A stretch of DNA of 64,000 nucleotides from Diogma glabrata. Its lineage: Eukaryota; Arthropoda; Insecta; Diptera; Cylindrotomidae. The stretch covers positions 103,914,462 to 103,978,461 of the forward strand of contig OY856188.1 of the NCBI GenBank assembly GCA_963693315.1. The letters are read 5' to 3'. Under the pieces are notes generated by a model. The model was not told the origin of the DNA. It did no database searches and worked only from the letters and a program-made list of their open reading frames with translations. The position numbers were made by a program, and so were the translations under genes. Of the stretch, positions 9,544-20,879 are shown one piece after another. Each line of letters opens with the position of its first letter. Within the stretch, counting starts at the first letter, position 1.

Positions 9544-12426
9544 TTAATACAAATGAGCATTATTATTATAAGCCCGCAAGTAATTTTTAACTAATTTTAA
9601 TTTGCTGAAACTCCTCTCACACGAAGCCACTAATACGCAAATAGTCATAAATAACTTTAGTGCGACCGTAAGATTCGGAAGAAATTCTAAAAAATCCCAT
9701 TCTACGATGAATTTCAAAAAGTCTAGGTACACCCAGTTAGAAACTGTAACATTGGCCGCTTTTAAATGCCTCCTCACCCTTTGTATCTCTATGAGGAGTT
9801 CTGTTGCCAATACCGCATCATAAAAACCAGTAAATTTTGATACCGATAATTTTAACTTTTCACTGTTCGCCAAAAGCTAAGTGTTTGTCTGCACAACCTC
9901 GAACAATGAAGCTAAATCTTGAACTGAATTCAGTCTAGTTCGGAGTTCAACACTGAATCGGTCAAGACATTCCAACATGTCCTTTTTAAGTTGAGCTCTC
10001 AGTGTCAGTCCAACATCAGGTGCAAACTCACCACCCGTTCGTTTTTTGCGTTTTTATGACGAATTCGGCTTTCCATTGGAATGTCATAGTCCTCCGGTTT
10101 TTTCGCAGCAAGATCTATTGCCGCTTCTACAATGAGACTTCGTTATGAATTGACTCTATTTTTGTAGCTAATTGAACAATATTCAAGCCCGTGCTTTGCA
10201 ATCCAATCTGAGCACAGATATTATTTCTCTTAGAATATCATTCCAAAACAAAAGATAGCAAAGAAACGAAAAATCACATGCTGCATTGATAAGGTTCTGT
10301 GCAGCGCCTCTAGTGTCTACATTTTCTTGTTGATCACTTAACTTCTCAATTTCAGCCACAATCCCATCAAAGTTTTCGGCCAATACTTTTACTGCAGCAT
10401 AATGAGCACTCCAATACGCTGTTAAGAGTATTTTAACAGTTGCTTTGTTGTGTTTAGCAAGTACTTCCCAGCGGCTAGTCGAAGCAGAAAAACATGTAAA
10501 AATGACTTCCACTGACGAGTGTTGGCCGTATAAATTAATTGAATGATTTTTGCAGCCCGCAAAAATTGCTTTGTTATTTTTTGCTTTAATAATAGCTTGC
10601 ACTTCTCCATGTATACTACTCATAACAGCTGCATTATCATAACATTTGGGAGCGACAATTCATAACATCTATACCATCATTTTCAAGATTTTCCACTGAA
10701 AAAAACATGTCCTATTTCCAATCGAAATGCAGTTGTCTCAACCTCACCGTGCGGGCAGATATGGCGAATCGAAATACGAGATTGATTCAACAACCGTACA
10801 ATGATAAGCCGATGCAGTTGAGACAATCACATGAAATATTTATGTGAAAATAAAATATAGTTCAATTAATCTCAAATACTTAAATTTTAAAATGAAAAAT
10901 TCATGATATAAGACCAAAGAAATATGTTTTCATGGAAATAGTTATTAACTTTATTCAACTACTGTTATATTGGATAGCACTTTATATTTTAATTACACCT
11001 CATTCTGTTATCAGGAAAATGCTACTGAGTACTGAATAGTTGTCCCAATCACGGTGAAATTGTTTGTAAATATCTTTTCTTTGCATGAAGAATAAACTGC
11101 CATCTTCGAGATGAGGTTATCATTACTTCAATTTTTTTTTCAGTGTAAGAATTTCATCGCTTAAATCAGCGGCTTTTTTCCACGTAAAGGAAAAAATCCC
11201 AAGGAATACTTCCTTGATTTCCACTTTACTACCATCAATTTTCACATAACGAATCACTTCTGACATTTGATCAATATGTGAAATGTCAGGTGTGCTATCA
11301 AACATAATTTCAAAATATTTAACCGATTTAATTTCGTTGACAAGCTTAAACTTTACGTGGATCGCTAAAACATTTATAAACTCATTTTGTATATCTGGTG
11401 ACAAATATGATACTTTTGGTGATTTACCATGCTCCAAATTCAAAATGTGTTCTTTTAACACTACATCATACTTTGACAATAGTTTGGTTAGTTCTAAGAA
11501 ATTGCCTTTATTTGAAGAACTTTGTCCTTTATCATGTCCATGAAATGCTGGGTTTTGTTTAGATAAAAACCAAGTTATATCCAATAATCTTGATAAAAGA
11601 TGTTTCCACTTCTGTTTTTTATTATATATTAATTGCAAGGCTGCGTCTCGTATCGTTTTATGAATTTTTAACCTCATTTCCAAAGTTTTCCACTTTTCAA
11701 AATTTTGCAGATGTTCATTTGAAGTTTCATGCTCGGCCACTTTGGGATTTAGTTTCCACCGCTTCTGATATCCAGTAGTAAATGTTGATTTTGTATTATT
11801 ATTATTGGTGACAGCAAATACACGACAACAGAAGCAATACAGTTCGCAAGTTATTATTTACAGGAGAATAAACAATCCATGGCCGTAGAATTTTTTCACC
11901 ATTATTCATCATTTTATGAAACCATTCTTTAGAAAGATGGCGAACATCACCTTTTATGTCTAACCCGTGTCTAGATACAGTAACAAACGACCCTTCTCTA
12001 TTTTGAAAATGTTCACTTTCTTTTTTTATGATTTCAATGCGAACATTACCAGAGACGAGTATATTCCAATGTGATACATCTCTTAAGTCCTGAAGTGATT
12101 CACCCATGCAAATACTGTCTTCGATAGTAGAAGCATTAGCGGCATTATCACTGTCATTTTCATTATTCCTTTCTAATTATTCATCATAGGTTATCATTAT
12201 TAATTCTGTATTGTTGCTGTTACTTTCCGAAGATGAGCCAATATTCTCTGAAACATTCGTTGCATCAACGTGATAATCAGTTTCTTTTGATGAACCTTGG
12301 ATATCATCGGGTTTTGTAACATATTTATAGATTTGGTCTTTCTCTGTTGGAACCAACTTTTTCTTTAAAAAGTATGAACTCCTCGTGGCATATTTATTTT
12401 TTGGGATATTTGCTAAACGAAATCTA
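9544..12426 (-). pseudogene. hAT transposase (TTF finger, DUF4371, hATC), decayed
   Basis: Read from high to low coordinates, the pieces follow the ZMYM1-like hAT layout. First comes an N-terminal Ser/Asn-rich segment after an acceptor near 12426. Next is a TTF-type zinc finger: LSKEWFHKMMNNGEKILRPW, then after a frame shift LYCFCCRVF and GYQKRW. The DUF4371 region follows (11740-11123, HETSNEH...W, MFDSTPDISHIDQMSEVIRY), then after further shifts the YDNAAVMSSIHGEVQAII block (10630-10183). Last is the C-terminal hATC dimerisation domain (FLPNLTVALKLFMT, VASCERSFSKLKLVKNYLR, 9700-9560). Breaks include an in-frame TAA near 12165, frame shifts near 11840, 10645 and 9900-10180, and the insert at 10.7-11.1 kb. 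The gene is dead. Two short plus-strand frames here are shadows. Confidence 0.88.
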
Positions 12427-12639
12427 AAAAAATATTTTTAATTATAGTATAGGTATCAGCAAAGCATTAATTCTAAATATATTTGTAGGATACATAATAG
12501 GTACATAGTTCATAATAAGTACACTGTGTTAACGACTAAATACACCGCCAAGAAAATTAATTTATTTAAATTTCCTTGTAACAACTTATATTAAATAATA
12601 TTTGATAAAATGGAATATACAAATCATAGCCTAATATTA

Positions 12640-13050
12640 TAAGGAACTATTTAAAAAAATATAAGTATGAAATCCTAAAAGATATTTTATATAAAGATTT
12701 GAAACCAAAATTAAATATCCAATTAGAATCATGCTCAATAATTTACAAAATTAAATGTGATTTTTGTGAAAAATTTTACATCGGGAAAACCGGAAAATGT
12801 TTTAAAGACTGATTTAAGGAATACCTGCCTAAGAAAAAAAATAAACAAAATTTAAAGTTTATTTTTGCAAACCATTTACATAGTTAATAACAATTGCTAC
12901 ACCACTTTTAAAAAAAAATTGAAGGCTTTACATTTATGTAGCCAAGGATCTTTAAAAGAATCACTTGATAAGTTTGAAATTTCCAAGGGATTTAAAACCC
13001 AACAAAATGTAATTTTAAATGATAAACTTTCATTTAATTCAAATATATAA
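12640..13050 (+). pseudogene. Penelope-like element GIY-YIG endonuclease fragment
   Basis: The plus strand encodes IYKIKCDFCEKFYIGKTGKC followed by an in-frame TGA and FKEYLPKKK, the GIY-YIG nuclease core of Penelope-like retroelements (consensus VYKIxCxxCxxxYIGxT). After further damage, about 12865-13050 reads CSQGSLKESLDKFEI...NVILNDKLSF, matching the usual C-terminal tail ('...LxxxExxEIxK...LNDQL'). The reverse transcriptase part is absent. It lies inside the hAT element in opposite orientation to the transposase, so it inserted there later or was captured. Confidence 0.7.
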
Positions 13051-13742
13051 ATATATAAAACTGAAAACAAACAGTATGAGTATGTATCAACCTACAAAAA
13101 TTTGCAAAACTGCAGTAATTGCATAACTGCCATTTTATTCTACAGTAATTATTTTTGTGTCCATTGAAAAACGATCTATTTCAATTTATTCTTAGAGTTT
13201 CAAGATAAAGGAAAAAAAATTATTTTGAGATCATTTACAAACACGGTAACTTGATTGTTTGTTAGTTTCCTTAGGTGTTTGCAATTAATTTGTTTGAAAT
13301 GTAAAACATATATTAGGTAGTAAGGTTAAGCGGATATTTTAGAAATAATTTTGGAATAGAGACATTGTAACTCAAGGGTGCCACCCTATCGACAAAGGGT
13401 GCCACATTATCGACGTAAACCACTTTTCCTATACATTATTCGGCATATGTGTTTTCAGACCTGGTCATTAAATAATCATGCTTGCATACTAAATAATATA
13501 TCGTAAAAAACGGTCAATATGGTATCTATAGGAATATTCAAAGCTATTGAGTAATTGTGGTGATGGGATTCAATGCTCAACATGTTAATTCGATTAATAT
13601 TGTTAAAATTTTATTTCACGTAATAACTCAAAAATTTTAGAAAGTAGAATAGATTCGTTTTGAACCAATAACACATTTATAGGACACATTTATAAGTTAT
13701 CACAAGTTAAAAATTAAAATTATATGGATAACCTGGTTAAAA

Positions 13743-14357
13743 TGGTTTCTAAGTGATTTATCGTTGAAAACATGTGATGGTTTGTTTAAGTTTTTTACGT
13801 TCGGGTGTCACCCCAAAACGGTTTCGAAGTGATTTATCGTTGAAAACATTGTGATGGTTTGTTTAAGTTGTTTACGTTCGGGTGTCGCCCCAAAACGGTT
13901 TCGAAGTGATTTATCGTTGAAAACATTGTGATGGTTTGTTTATGTTTTTTACGTTCGGGTGTCAACCTAAAACGGTTTCGAAGTGATTTATCATTGAAAA
14001 CATTGTGATGGTTTGTTTAAGTTGTTTACGTTCGGGTGTCACCCCAAAACGGTTTCGAAGTGATTTATCGTTGAAAACATTGTGATGGTTTGTTTATGTT
14101 TTTTACGTTCGGGTGTCACCCCAAAACGGTTTCGAAGTGATTTATCATTGAAAACATTGTGATGGTTTGTTTAAATTGTTTACGTTCGGGTGTCACCCCA
14201 AAACGGTTTCGAAGTGATTTATCATTGAAAACATTGTGATGGCTTAAGTTGTTTACGTTCGGGTGTCACCCCAAAACGGTTTCGAAGTGATTTATCGTTG
14301 AAAACATTGTGATGGTTTGTTTAAGTTTTTTACGTTCGGGTGTCACCCCAAAACGGG
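13743..14357. repeat. Subterminal 77-bp minisatellite of the hAT element, 8 units
   Basis: Units start with GGTTTCGAAGTGATTTATC at 13743 (first unit diverged), 13820, 13897, 13974, 14051, 14128, 14205 and 14278 and end at 14354; the seventh has a 4-bp deletion. Each unit ends in CGGGTGTCACCCCAAAAC, close to the sequence just inside the left terminus (GGTGTCACCCCAAAAATA). The units therefore look like amplified subterminal sequence of the transposon. Confidence 0.92.
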
Positions 14358-14415
14358 TGACACCCGGGGCGGACCGCCCCCCTCGCCCCCTCCTAGCTAC
14401 GCCTCTGCATACAAC

Positions 14416-14979
14416 TTTGTATATAGCAGTGAATTGAAAACGGAAAGGTGTAGGGTAGAGAGAAAATCGGTATGCTAACTATTGCTGATGGTGGAATATA
14501 CAAAAAAAATCTATTCTTAATAAGATTATTGGGAGGAGAAAGAAAACAATTAGACTAAAGCTATTGTCGACGGTGGTATTTCAAAATAGTTCAGAATCAA
14601 TTACGGGCGAGACTGGGTTCCCGGGACGCGAAGGTCACAACAAAAAAGTGCGGAATTAGCCCTCCGGTGGGGGGTGTTAAATCTAACCAGCAAAATACCA
14701 AAAAAAAAATTTTTCGCGAGCAAAATATCGAGTAAAAAAAAATTTTACTCTAATTAAATATAAATAGTAATTAATACTAAGAATTCAAAAAAAAATCGTT
14801 TCAAGAAGGATCAGACCGGATAGTGCGAGCTACTGAAGGCAGCTCCACTAATTAGTTAGATGATAATGTAAAAAAATTTTAACTTTAATAAGTATAAATA
14901 CAACTTACGGTTGGTGATTCCAGCGTGTGCTTGCTTAAGCTAAAAGTTAAAAGTTTATATGACAAAAGAAGCCCTAATA
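14416..14979. other. Right flank of hAT element, no recognisable gene
   Basis: Sequence after the right target duplication (14408-14415). A GC-richer block at about 14600-14680 (CCCGGGACGCGAAGG, GCCCTCCGGTGGGG) may be a transposon remnant that I cannot name. The rest is AT-rich. Confidence 0.3.
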
Positions 14980-15215
14980 TAACAGAAGCTGTAGAGGGAG
15001 GTTTATCTGGTAGACCGTGAAGGTATACCGTTTGGTCTTGCACGCCAAAAACCCTGCCGCTAGCTCATGGAGCGAAGGTTCTAGACCAACCTCACTAACA
15101 AGAAATTTTAACATAAAAAAAAATGCGTGCCTTAAAACTTCACCCAGGTTCCCCAGAAGGGAGAACTGCCAGGTCACAACTCTCCCTAAAGTTAAATTAC
15201 GTTAGCACTTCATAT
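14980..15215. repeat. Dispersed repeat, copy A (LTR-like), shared with 47755-47930
   Basis: Shared blocks in the same order and strand are CCTGCCGCTAGCTC, GGTTCTA..GACCAA, AACAAGAAATTT, GCGTGCCT, CCAGAAG..GAGAACTGCCAGG and TCACAAC..TCTC. The copies are diverged. The copy near 47.8 kb lies downstream, in minus-strand sense, of a BEL/Pao pol tail, so both may be pieces of BEL-type LTRs. LTR ends were not identified. Confidence 0.6.
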
Positions 15216-16340
15216 TTTAGTTAACATTACAAAGTTTAAACTCCACAACCACCATATAAGCTTAATTATTAACAGACTCAACACATTAAAAAAAAACTAA
15301 ATGAAATTACCGATCCGTAGTCTATACTGTTGAATTTAACAAAAAAATACTTAACTTACTTGAAGTATTTAGTATTCGTTACCTGGTTTATCCTTCGATC
15401 CTCCAGATCCTGGTTCATCCTTCGAGCCTCCAAAAACCAACATCCAACCAATAAAACAACGTTCATTTGTTTATGCCTTAAATCTTAATTTATTTTCTTG
15501 TTCTCAGCAAACGACGTATACATTTTGGGGTTTATTTCAATATTTTGTACATATTCACCCTAGTGGAATTCACCTTTGTACACAATTTAGTTTTTTTTTC
15601 TTTTTACGTGCATTTGGTGGTTGAATTTAAATTCTTGCATAAATTAACATTAGTTCGCTACACAATTTACTCTATTTAACCATAATTAATATAAAGATAC
15701 TGGTTTAACACAATATTCAACCACTAAAATTGAATTTTTTCTTTTGATTTTTTTTTACTTAAACTTATCATATTCAACTTTGATCAAACAAGATCAAAAT
15801 CCACCATTCCAACTCAAAATTTCACCAACTCAAAAAAGAAACTCACTCAACTACTCAAAACTAATTAACAAAAATAAAACAAACATGCCATTCCATGTTA
15901 CAAAAACTAACTGAATTTTGCAATTCAACTGCCAACCACCAACTAATTAATTCCAGAAAAACAATTAACAGAAATTTTTTTCCTACGAGCAAAAAAAATT
16001 TCGTCAGCATAAATTTTAGTTAAATTTATTAATTCTTACAATTTTCTTCATATTCATGAAAAAATATACAGAAAATTAATAAAAAAACAATTTAATACCG
16101 AAGGTGGTGGATGTACATTGGAATGTTTAACCAGTTGTGTTGTTACACAAACGGGTTGAAAAGTGAGTGGAAAATTAAGATCTATAGTATATTACTATAG
16201 GATAGAAAAGGTAAGTACACCCAACATTTAAAATCTTGCCCATTACAAAGCTAACTTAATAACTAGGTACAAAAAGCACACTCTGGAATTATAATCCTTC
16301 TTGACTTCTTTCTTATCTATTTTATTTCTATTTACTTCCT
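15216..16340. other. AT-rich DNA, possibly more LTR-like sequence
   Basis: No open frame or motif of note. CCTTCGATCCTCC/CCTTCGAGCCTCC (about 15391-15432) is a short imperfect direct repeat. The stretch may belong to the same retroelement remnant as the preceding repeat, but I cannot show it. Confidence 0.3.
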
Positions 16341-16344
16341 GATG

Positions 16345-16490
16345 ATTCTTGACTTAGTTCTTGATCATTCGTTACTTAGTTCTTGATAAAAATTTACTTA
16401 GTTCTTGATAATAATTCACGTAGTTCTTGATAAAAATTCACGTAGCTCTTGATAAAAATTTACTTAGTTTTTGATAATAATTGGTGAACG
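16345..16490. repeat. Short tandem repeat of about 22-24 bp
   Basis: The unit ACTTAGTTCTTGATAAAAAT recurs about six times with variants (CACGTAGTTCTTGATAA, CACGTAGCTCTTGATAA). Non-coding. Confidence 0.8.
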
Positions 16491-16739
16491 CACATGGTTA
16501 TATCCCGAGCTCTCCTCCGCGATCCTACTCCTCACTTAATCATAGTACGCCATACATGATCCCGGATTTACCAATTTCATCAGTGACGTTGAGTAATGTA
16601 ATAATCACTTTAATTTCAAGTTTCCAGAATGCACGTCAGCTAGGGTAAGTTTGATCTATTTCATCAAGTTATAATTTGCTATCAACAATTGAATTACCAT
16701 TGCAACCCGTAGATAAATATTTGTATATACAATTTTGAC

Positions 16740-17105
16740 TATAAGTTCGATATATTAGATGTCACAAATAAAATATTCTTTTAATACATGATATATTTTT
16801 AAGCACAAATGCCGTTTACTATAATTTAGACTACAAGTTCGATAAATTAAACGGCACTAATAAATTAGTAATTTTATACATAAATTAATACAAATGCATT
16901 TTTTTATCAACTCGAATACAATTTCGATAAATTATGCGTCACACATAAACTATTGCTTTCATACACAATATAATTACAATTTTTTTTATGATTTTGAATA
17001 ACAGTTCGATAAATTACGTCACAAATAAATTAGTAATTTTACACATAATACAAATGCATTTCTTTATGATTTCGAATAAAATTTCGATAAATTATTAGTC
17101 CCTGG
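16740..17105. repeat. Diverged tandem repeat, period about 80-92 bp
   Basis: The landmark AGTTCGATAAATTA or ATTTCGATAAATTA occurs at about 16745, 16837, 16922, 17004 and 17083. It is followed each time by a GTCAC-like word, TTAGTAATTTTA and AATACAAATGCATTT in variable states. About five old satellite units. Confidence 0.65.
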
Positions 17106-17274
17106 GCCTTCACCTACATAATTTTGTGATTACTACATATTTTATACTTCGTGATGCGCCTGTCCTTGACGAGCCCGAAAACATTTGTTCTGCGATTTTT
17201 TTCAAATCGGCCGCTTTTGCTTTCGGCAAGCTCCGAAAAATGCCGATTGCCCGCGATCTTGTAAATTTGCTACC

Positions 17275-17497
17275 ACATTTATTTTTTTTGACTGTGGAGG
17301 TTGGAAATTTGTTTTAGAATACGAGGGTAAGCTTGTCCGACCAAAATGTGTTTGCTATTGTCGAGTCCGACAACTGACATTTTGGATGTTTGAGTTGTCG
17401 GACTAGACAATAGCAGACAAATTTTTGTCGGACAAGGTTACCCTTGTGTTCTAAATCAAATTTCCAACCCCCATAGTTGAAAAAAACAAAAGGTACA
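17275..17497. repeat. Imperfect palindrome, arms of about 85-100 bp
   Basis: The left arm (GGTTGGAAATTTG...GGGTAA...CTTGTCCGAC...GCTATTGTC...GTCCGACAACT) is matched in reverse complement by 17385-17475. The centre is near 17385. Similarity continues more weakly outward. This fits a MITE or foldback fragment; short open frames here are by-products. Confidence 0.7.
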
Positions 17498-18319
17498 AAG
17501 TTTCAAATTAACACCGTTTTCCGGCTAAACTTTTTCACTCATGTTGCCTCCTCCTCAATAAATAATAGTGGACTGTATTTATAATGTCGATGATGACGAT
17601 GGCTTAATTGACGGACGAACAGAGGCAACTGGATGACTGAATGTTAAACAAACATCGAAAAATATGATGAAGGTAGGTGTCTCAGAATTCAAATGGTGGC
17701 AGTGCACTGTATTTGGATTTTATTAATCGATGACCGATGATGACATCGTTAGCTGCGGCATCAATGTAATATTAAAACAAAGCTTGTGATTCCCATAAAC
17801 TTGACTCGCAGAAAGAAAACGAATGATCAATTTAGCACGGCATGATTCATTCATGACAGTTGAATGGTTATGAAAATTGACTGAATCAAAAGTTCTTGAT
17901 GTTCAAAGAAAAAAACAGTTGGCATATGAATAGCTGAATAAAACCTTTGTTTAATAAAATTCTGGAGGTATAATGATTGACATATAATGATTAACATATA
18001 AATGACGGCTTATGACGGCTTTGACATGACGTAGTAATAGTTGGCACAAAAATAGCAGCATATGACCCTTCTTGATATGTGCAGTAAATTCTTGACGTAG
18101 TAATGGTTGGCACAAAAATAGCAGCTTTTTGATTTTTTTTTAATTTTGCTTTCTCTATTTATCAACTCAATATTTTCTTTATTTAACTTAGGCACCAATG
18201 TTGTTTCGTATCGTTTTTTTGCGTCCAATATTAACTAAATGAAACAAATCATTAAATTAAAAAAAAAAATTACTAATTTGCGACCTTTTGCAGTTTTTAG
18301 GACTGAAAATTTGTCGAAG
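17498..18319. other. No confident gene; one local duplication
   Basis: ACGTAGTAATAGTTGGCACA at about 18030 recurs at about 18096 with one change (66-bp spacing). A minus-strand frame 18228-18010 begins DAKKRYETTLVPKLNKE and then runs into this repeat. It could be a remnant related to the next feature but is not assignable. Confidence 0.3.
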
Positions 18320-18981
18320 TATTCAGATGTAGCGATGGTTTAATAAATGACACTCCATTTAGCTAAAATATTTTCTGATATTTGAGAAGAGCTTTGAAAT
18401 TCTTCTTAAATTTGTGATTCACACTCTTGATAAGCATCTACATAATAAAAAGGTAATAAGAAATAATATAAGATATTAAGAAATTTAATGTAATAAGAAA
18501 TTTTTTTTGCAAATGTTATTTACCTAAATCTATTTCAGTCGAGTCAAAAGAAGCTACTAAAGTTGACTCGGTTTGTGTTGAGGAACCAGAAGTGCTTTTG
18601 GAGCGACTTCTTCTTGTTATAATGCCTTTTTTCGCTAGTTTAGCTTTTGCATTAGTATATGCATCATATAGCTTTCCAGAAGCTAACCGCCCAGTAGAAA
18701 ATTTGGTATAAAAGGTTTCTTTATCTTCTGTTGGGAATGTTTCTACGATAAACGTTGCAAGACGTTCAAAATCTGGTTTTTGTAAACTGAAATAAAAAAG
18801 TCTATAAAGTTACATACTAAGACAGTAAACTGATTGAATACCTCATATACGGGTCGATATTTAAAAGATTTTTAATTATTGACTTGCTCAAGTTAATGCG
18901 ATCGCCTCGAAGTAATTGTTTTGTGCGCTGATATGCGTGAATTATATCTTTGGGCTCAAAATTAATAAACAATAAGAAGTC
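18320..18981 (-). pseudogene. Unrecognised three-exon gene fragment, probably repeat-borne
   Basis: Exon a (18981-18842) follows the acceptor TTTGCTTGTTAG and ends at a GTATTC donor. Exon b (18786-18524) follows TTTATTTCAG, joins in phase (ATG AG|T TTA) and ends at GGTAAATA. Exon c begins near 18440 after TTATTATGTAG, again in phase. Exon b reads LQKPDFERLATFIVETFPTE...FYTKFSTGRLASGKLYDAY and then a Ser/Thr-rich tail. Exon c reads ILAKWSV and SEYFDKFSVLKTAKG with two in-frame TAA stops. The pattern of a 'FPTEDK..F/Y', 'SGKLYDAY' and 'FxxLKxxxG' order resembles uncharacterised multicopy proteins of insects and cnidarians; I know no function. Splice-phase agreement supports a once-real gene. 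Confidence 0.5.
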
Positions 18982-19463
18982 CTAACAAGCAAACAAAACG
19001 GAAGGAACATAATTAAAATTATAACTCGCGGATTTGCATAAGATTCGATTTATAATTAATTTTAAACGCACACAACACGCAAACTGTTCGATCTCAATCC
19101 AAGAAAAATAGATTTAAATCTTTAAGATTTATGTCCGACTTCAAAAATATTATTTAATTAACGTTTGAACTATAAATCACCAATTGATTATACAAATCAA
19201 TCACAAAAAGATTCTGTTTATTATTTAATCCCGAATTAAATATTGATCATTTTGATTTAGCATCAAAAAACTGACTCCTCCAATTAAGCAATATGCTAAC
19301 ATTAATATTATTTCTATTTTTATGACTAAAGAAAGACAAAAGTTAATTCATGGTCATTATGTCTCTTTCCTTCCATCATCGAAAAGTACAACAAGTTTTT
19401 GTTAAAGTATTAAAGCATTAAAAAAAACATTTTCAAGAGAATATGTCTGTTTCATTTTTACTT
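18982..19463. other. AT-rich DNA, nothing recognised
   Basis: No coding signal or repeat of note on either strand up to the LTR start at 19464. Confidence 0.4.
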
Positions 19464-20485
19464 TGTAACGATCGCAAAACAATAATAAAACCAAATTCCT
19501 CTTTGTTTTCAATTCAATAAAAATGTATTTCATTAGTTTCCGTTCATTTTTACATTAATAATAATTTTAAAATTTTCTAAAACTTAACTGCTAGTTAAAT
19601 TTTGAATATACTATAAAAAGCAAACGAACGTACTCAATTTTATTTCCAATTCTGACGAACAGATGTCGTTGCTAATCTTTGTTGAATTTTTAGTATTACA
19701 CGATTTGTTTTTTTACGAGAAGATGTAAAACAAGAAATGACATTGGTTCGATTTTTCCAACATTCAATTCCGATTTGGATTAAAGGAAAAAAAGAACACA
19801 GTTTTGATATAGTTTTTTTAATTGTTAACATTATGCAGTGTGCTTTTATGTTATGCAAGATTATATTTTCGTGAAATGAAATTCATAACAAATAAATGTA
19901 GTTATAATAAGTGAAATGATAACAACATATTAAAATGTATCGATTATTGTGTATACAAAATATATCACAAAATAATTTTAAAGTGATACTGAAAAATTAT
20001 GTAAATCTTTCGAATGAATTAAAAAATTATCGTAATTCATTTACATTAGTGTCACATGCGAAATATGAACTTAATTCTTTAAACAACTTCAATAAAAATG
20101 TATAATAAATGTTGGTTCGTAAAGCAACTTATAATTTTTATTTGAATTACGAACAAATTGGAATATTCACGCCGCAATGGGGCACAAAAAAATACGAATA
20201 ATAGTTTTATGTGCCAGAAACCTCGCTCGAAAGGATCTATTTCATGCTGCTGAGTTTTTGAAAATTAAACTTTGAAAATTAAAAACAACGCTGGAAGTGA
20301 ATCACCAATCAACAGTTGTAATTTAAGGTATTTTTCTTATTTTATATTAGTATTGGAATTTAGTTTTTTTGTGTGTTTTAACTTGGTTTTTTTGATGATA
20401 GAATAATTTTATAAAACTTAAGAGATTCCCAATTTTCAAGCTTCGTGTGGGGACAAACGCTATCCCGTAGTATCATTTTTATTGA
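19464..20485 (+). mobile_element. Truncated solo LTR of the Gypsy family
   Basis: It starts TGTAACGATCGC like the LTR at 52390 and shares with it, at roughly 80 percent by eye, about 390 bp (CCAAATTCCTCTTTG, AAGC.AACGAACGTACT, AACAGATGTCGTTG and so on). Later blocks match too: CAATCAACAGTTGTAATTTA at about 20305, and GAATAATTTTATAAAACTTA then GAGATTCCCAATTTTCAAGC at 20401-20440, as in the LTRs at 56.7 and 60.2 kb. The conserved LTR end (CCGTATCAGGGCC...ATAATA) is missing, so the right side is truncated near 20485. No internal region follows. The TAAGAGATTCCC motif is at 20419-20430. Confidence 0.75.
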
Positions 20486-20879
20486 TTTGTGATAAAAGTT
20501 CAATCCGATTCACGAAGTGAATCACTTTGTAATAACTTATTTAAATGTATAACAGAAAAAAAAAACTTTACAAATGAAAGTTATATGATAAAGTTTAATC
20601 TGATATTTTTTTTTTTAAATGCAAGGTGCGTCATCATTTCCTTATTTCTATATTTTCGTTTGATAAAAAAAATTGAAATAGTAATGTATATTAGGTTATA
20701 TACATTAAAATTTAAATAAATTATAACCACATTGATATCAGTAAATAATGAGTTTAGGAAAATACACGCTGGACGATTAAAGATTCATCACATTTGCAAC
20801 TGATTATTTAGATACATGTTAAACAAAACTTATGTAACGCGAAGCAGGCAATATTATAATTGGATAATGAGGTATATAG
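20486..20879. other. AT-rich DNA after truncated LTR
   Basis: Nothing recognised; a short plus-strand frame at 20489-20719 is AT-driven and has no motif. Confidence 0.35.

Larger units (their letters stand above)
9429..14407 (-). mobile_element. Complete but inactive hAT element, 4979 bp, 8-bp target duplication
   Basis: The left end starts CAGTGGCGTAGCTAG and the right end, read on the other strand, starts CAGAGGCGTAGCTAG; both continue into a G-rich stretch with CACCCGGGGCGG. The identical octamer CATACAAC flanks both ends (9421-9428 and 14408-14415), the 8-bp duplication diagnostic of the hAT superfamily. The transposase remnant reads on the minus strand, so the promoter end is at the right, where a 77-bp minisatellite lies. 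A Penelope fragment and a small palindromic insert (about 10720-11110) are nested inside. Confidence 0.92.

Noticed and set aside
17126..17406. Plus-strand frames of 63 and 73 codons
   Set aside because: They run into the palindrome at 17275-17497 and have no recognisable domain.
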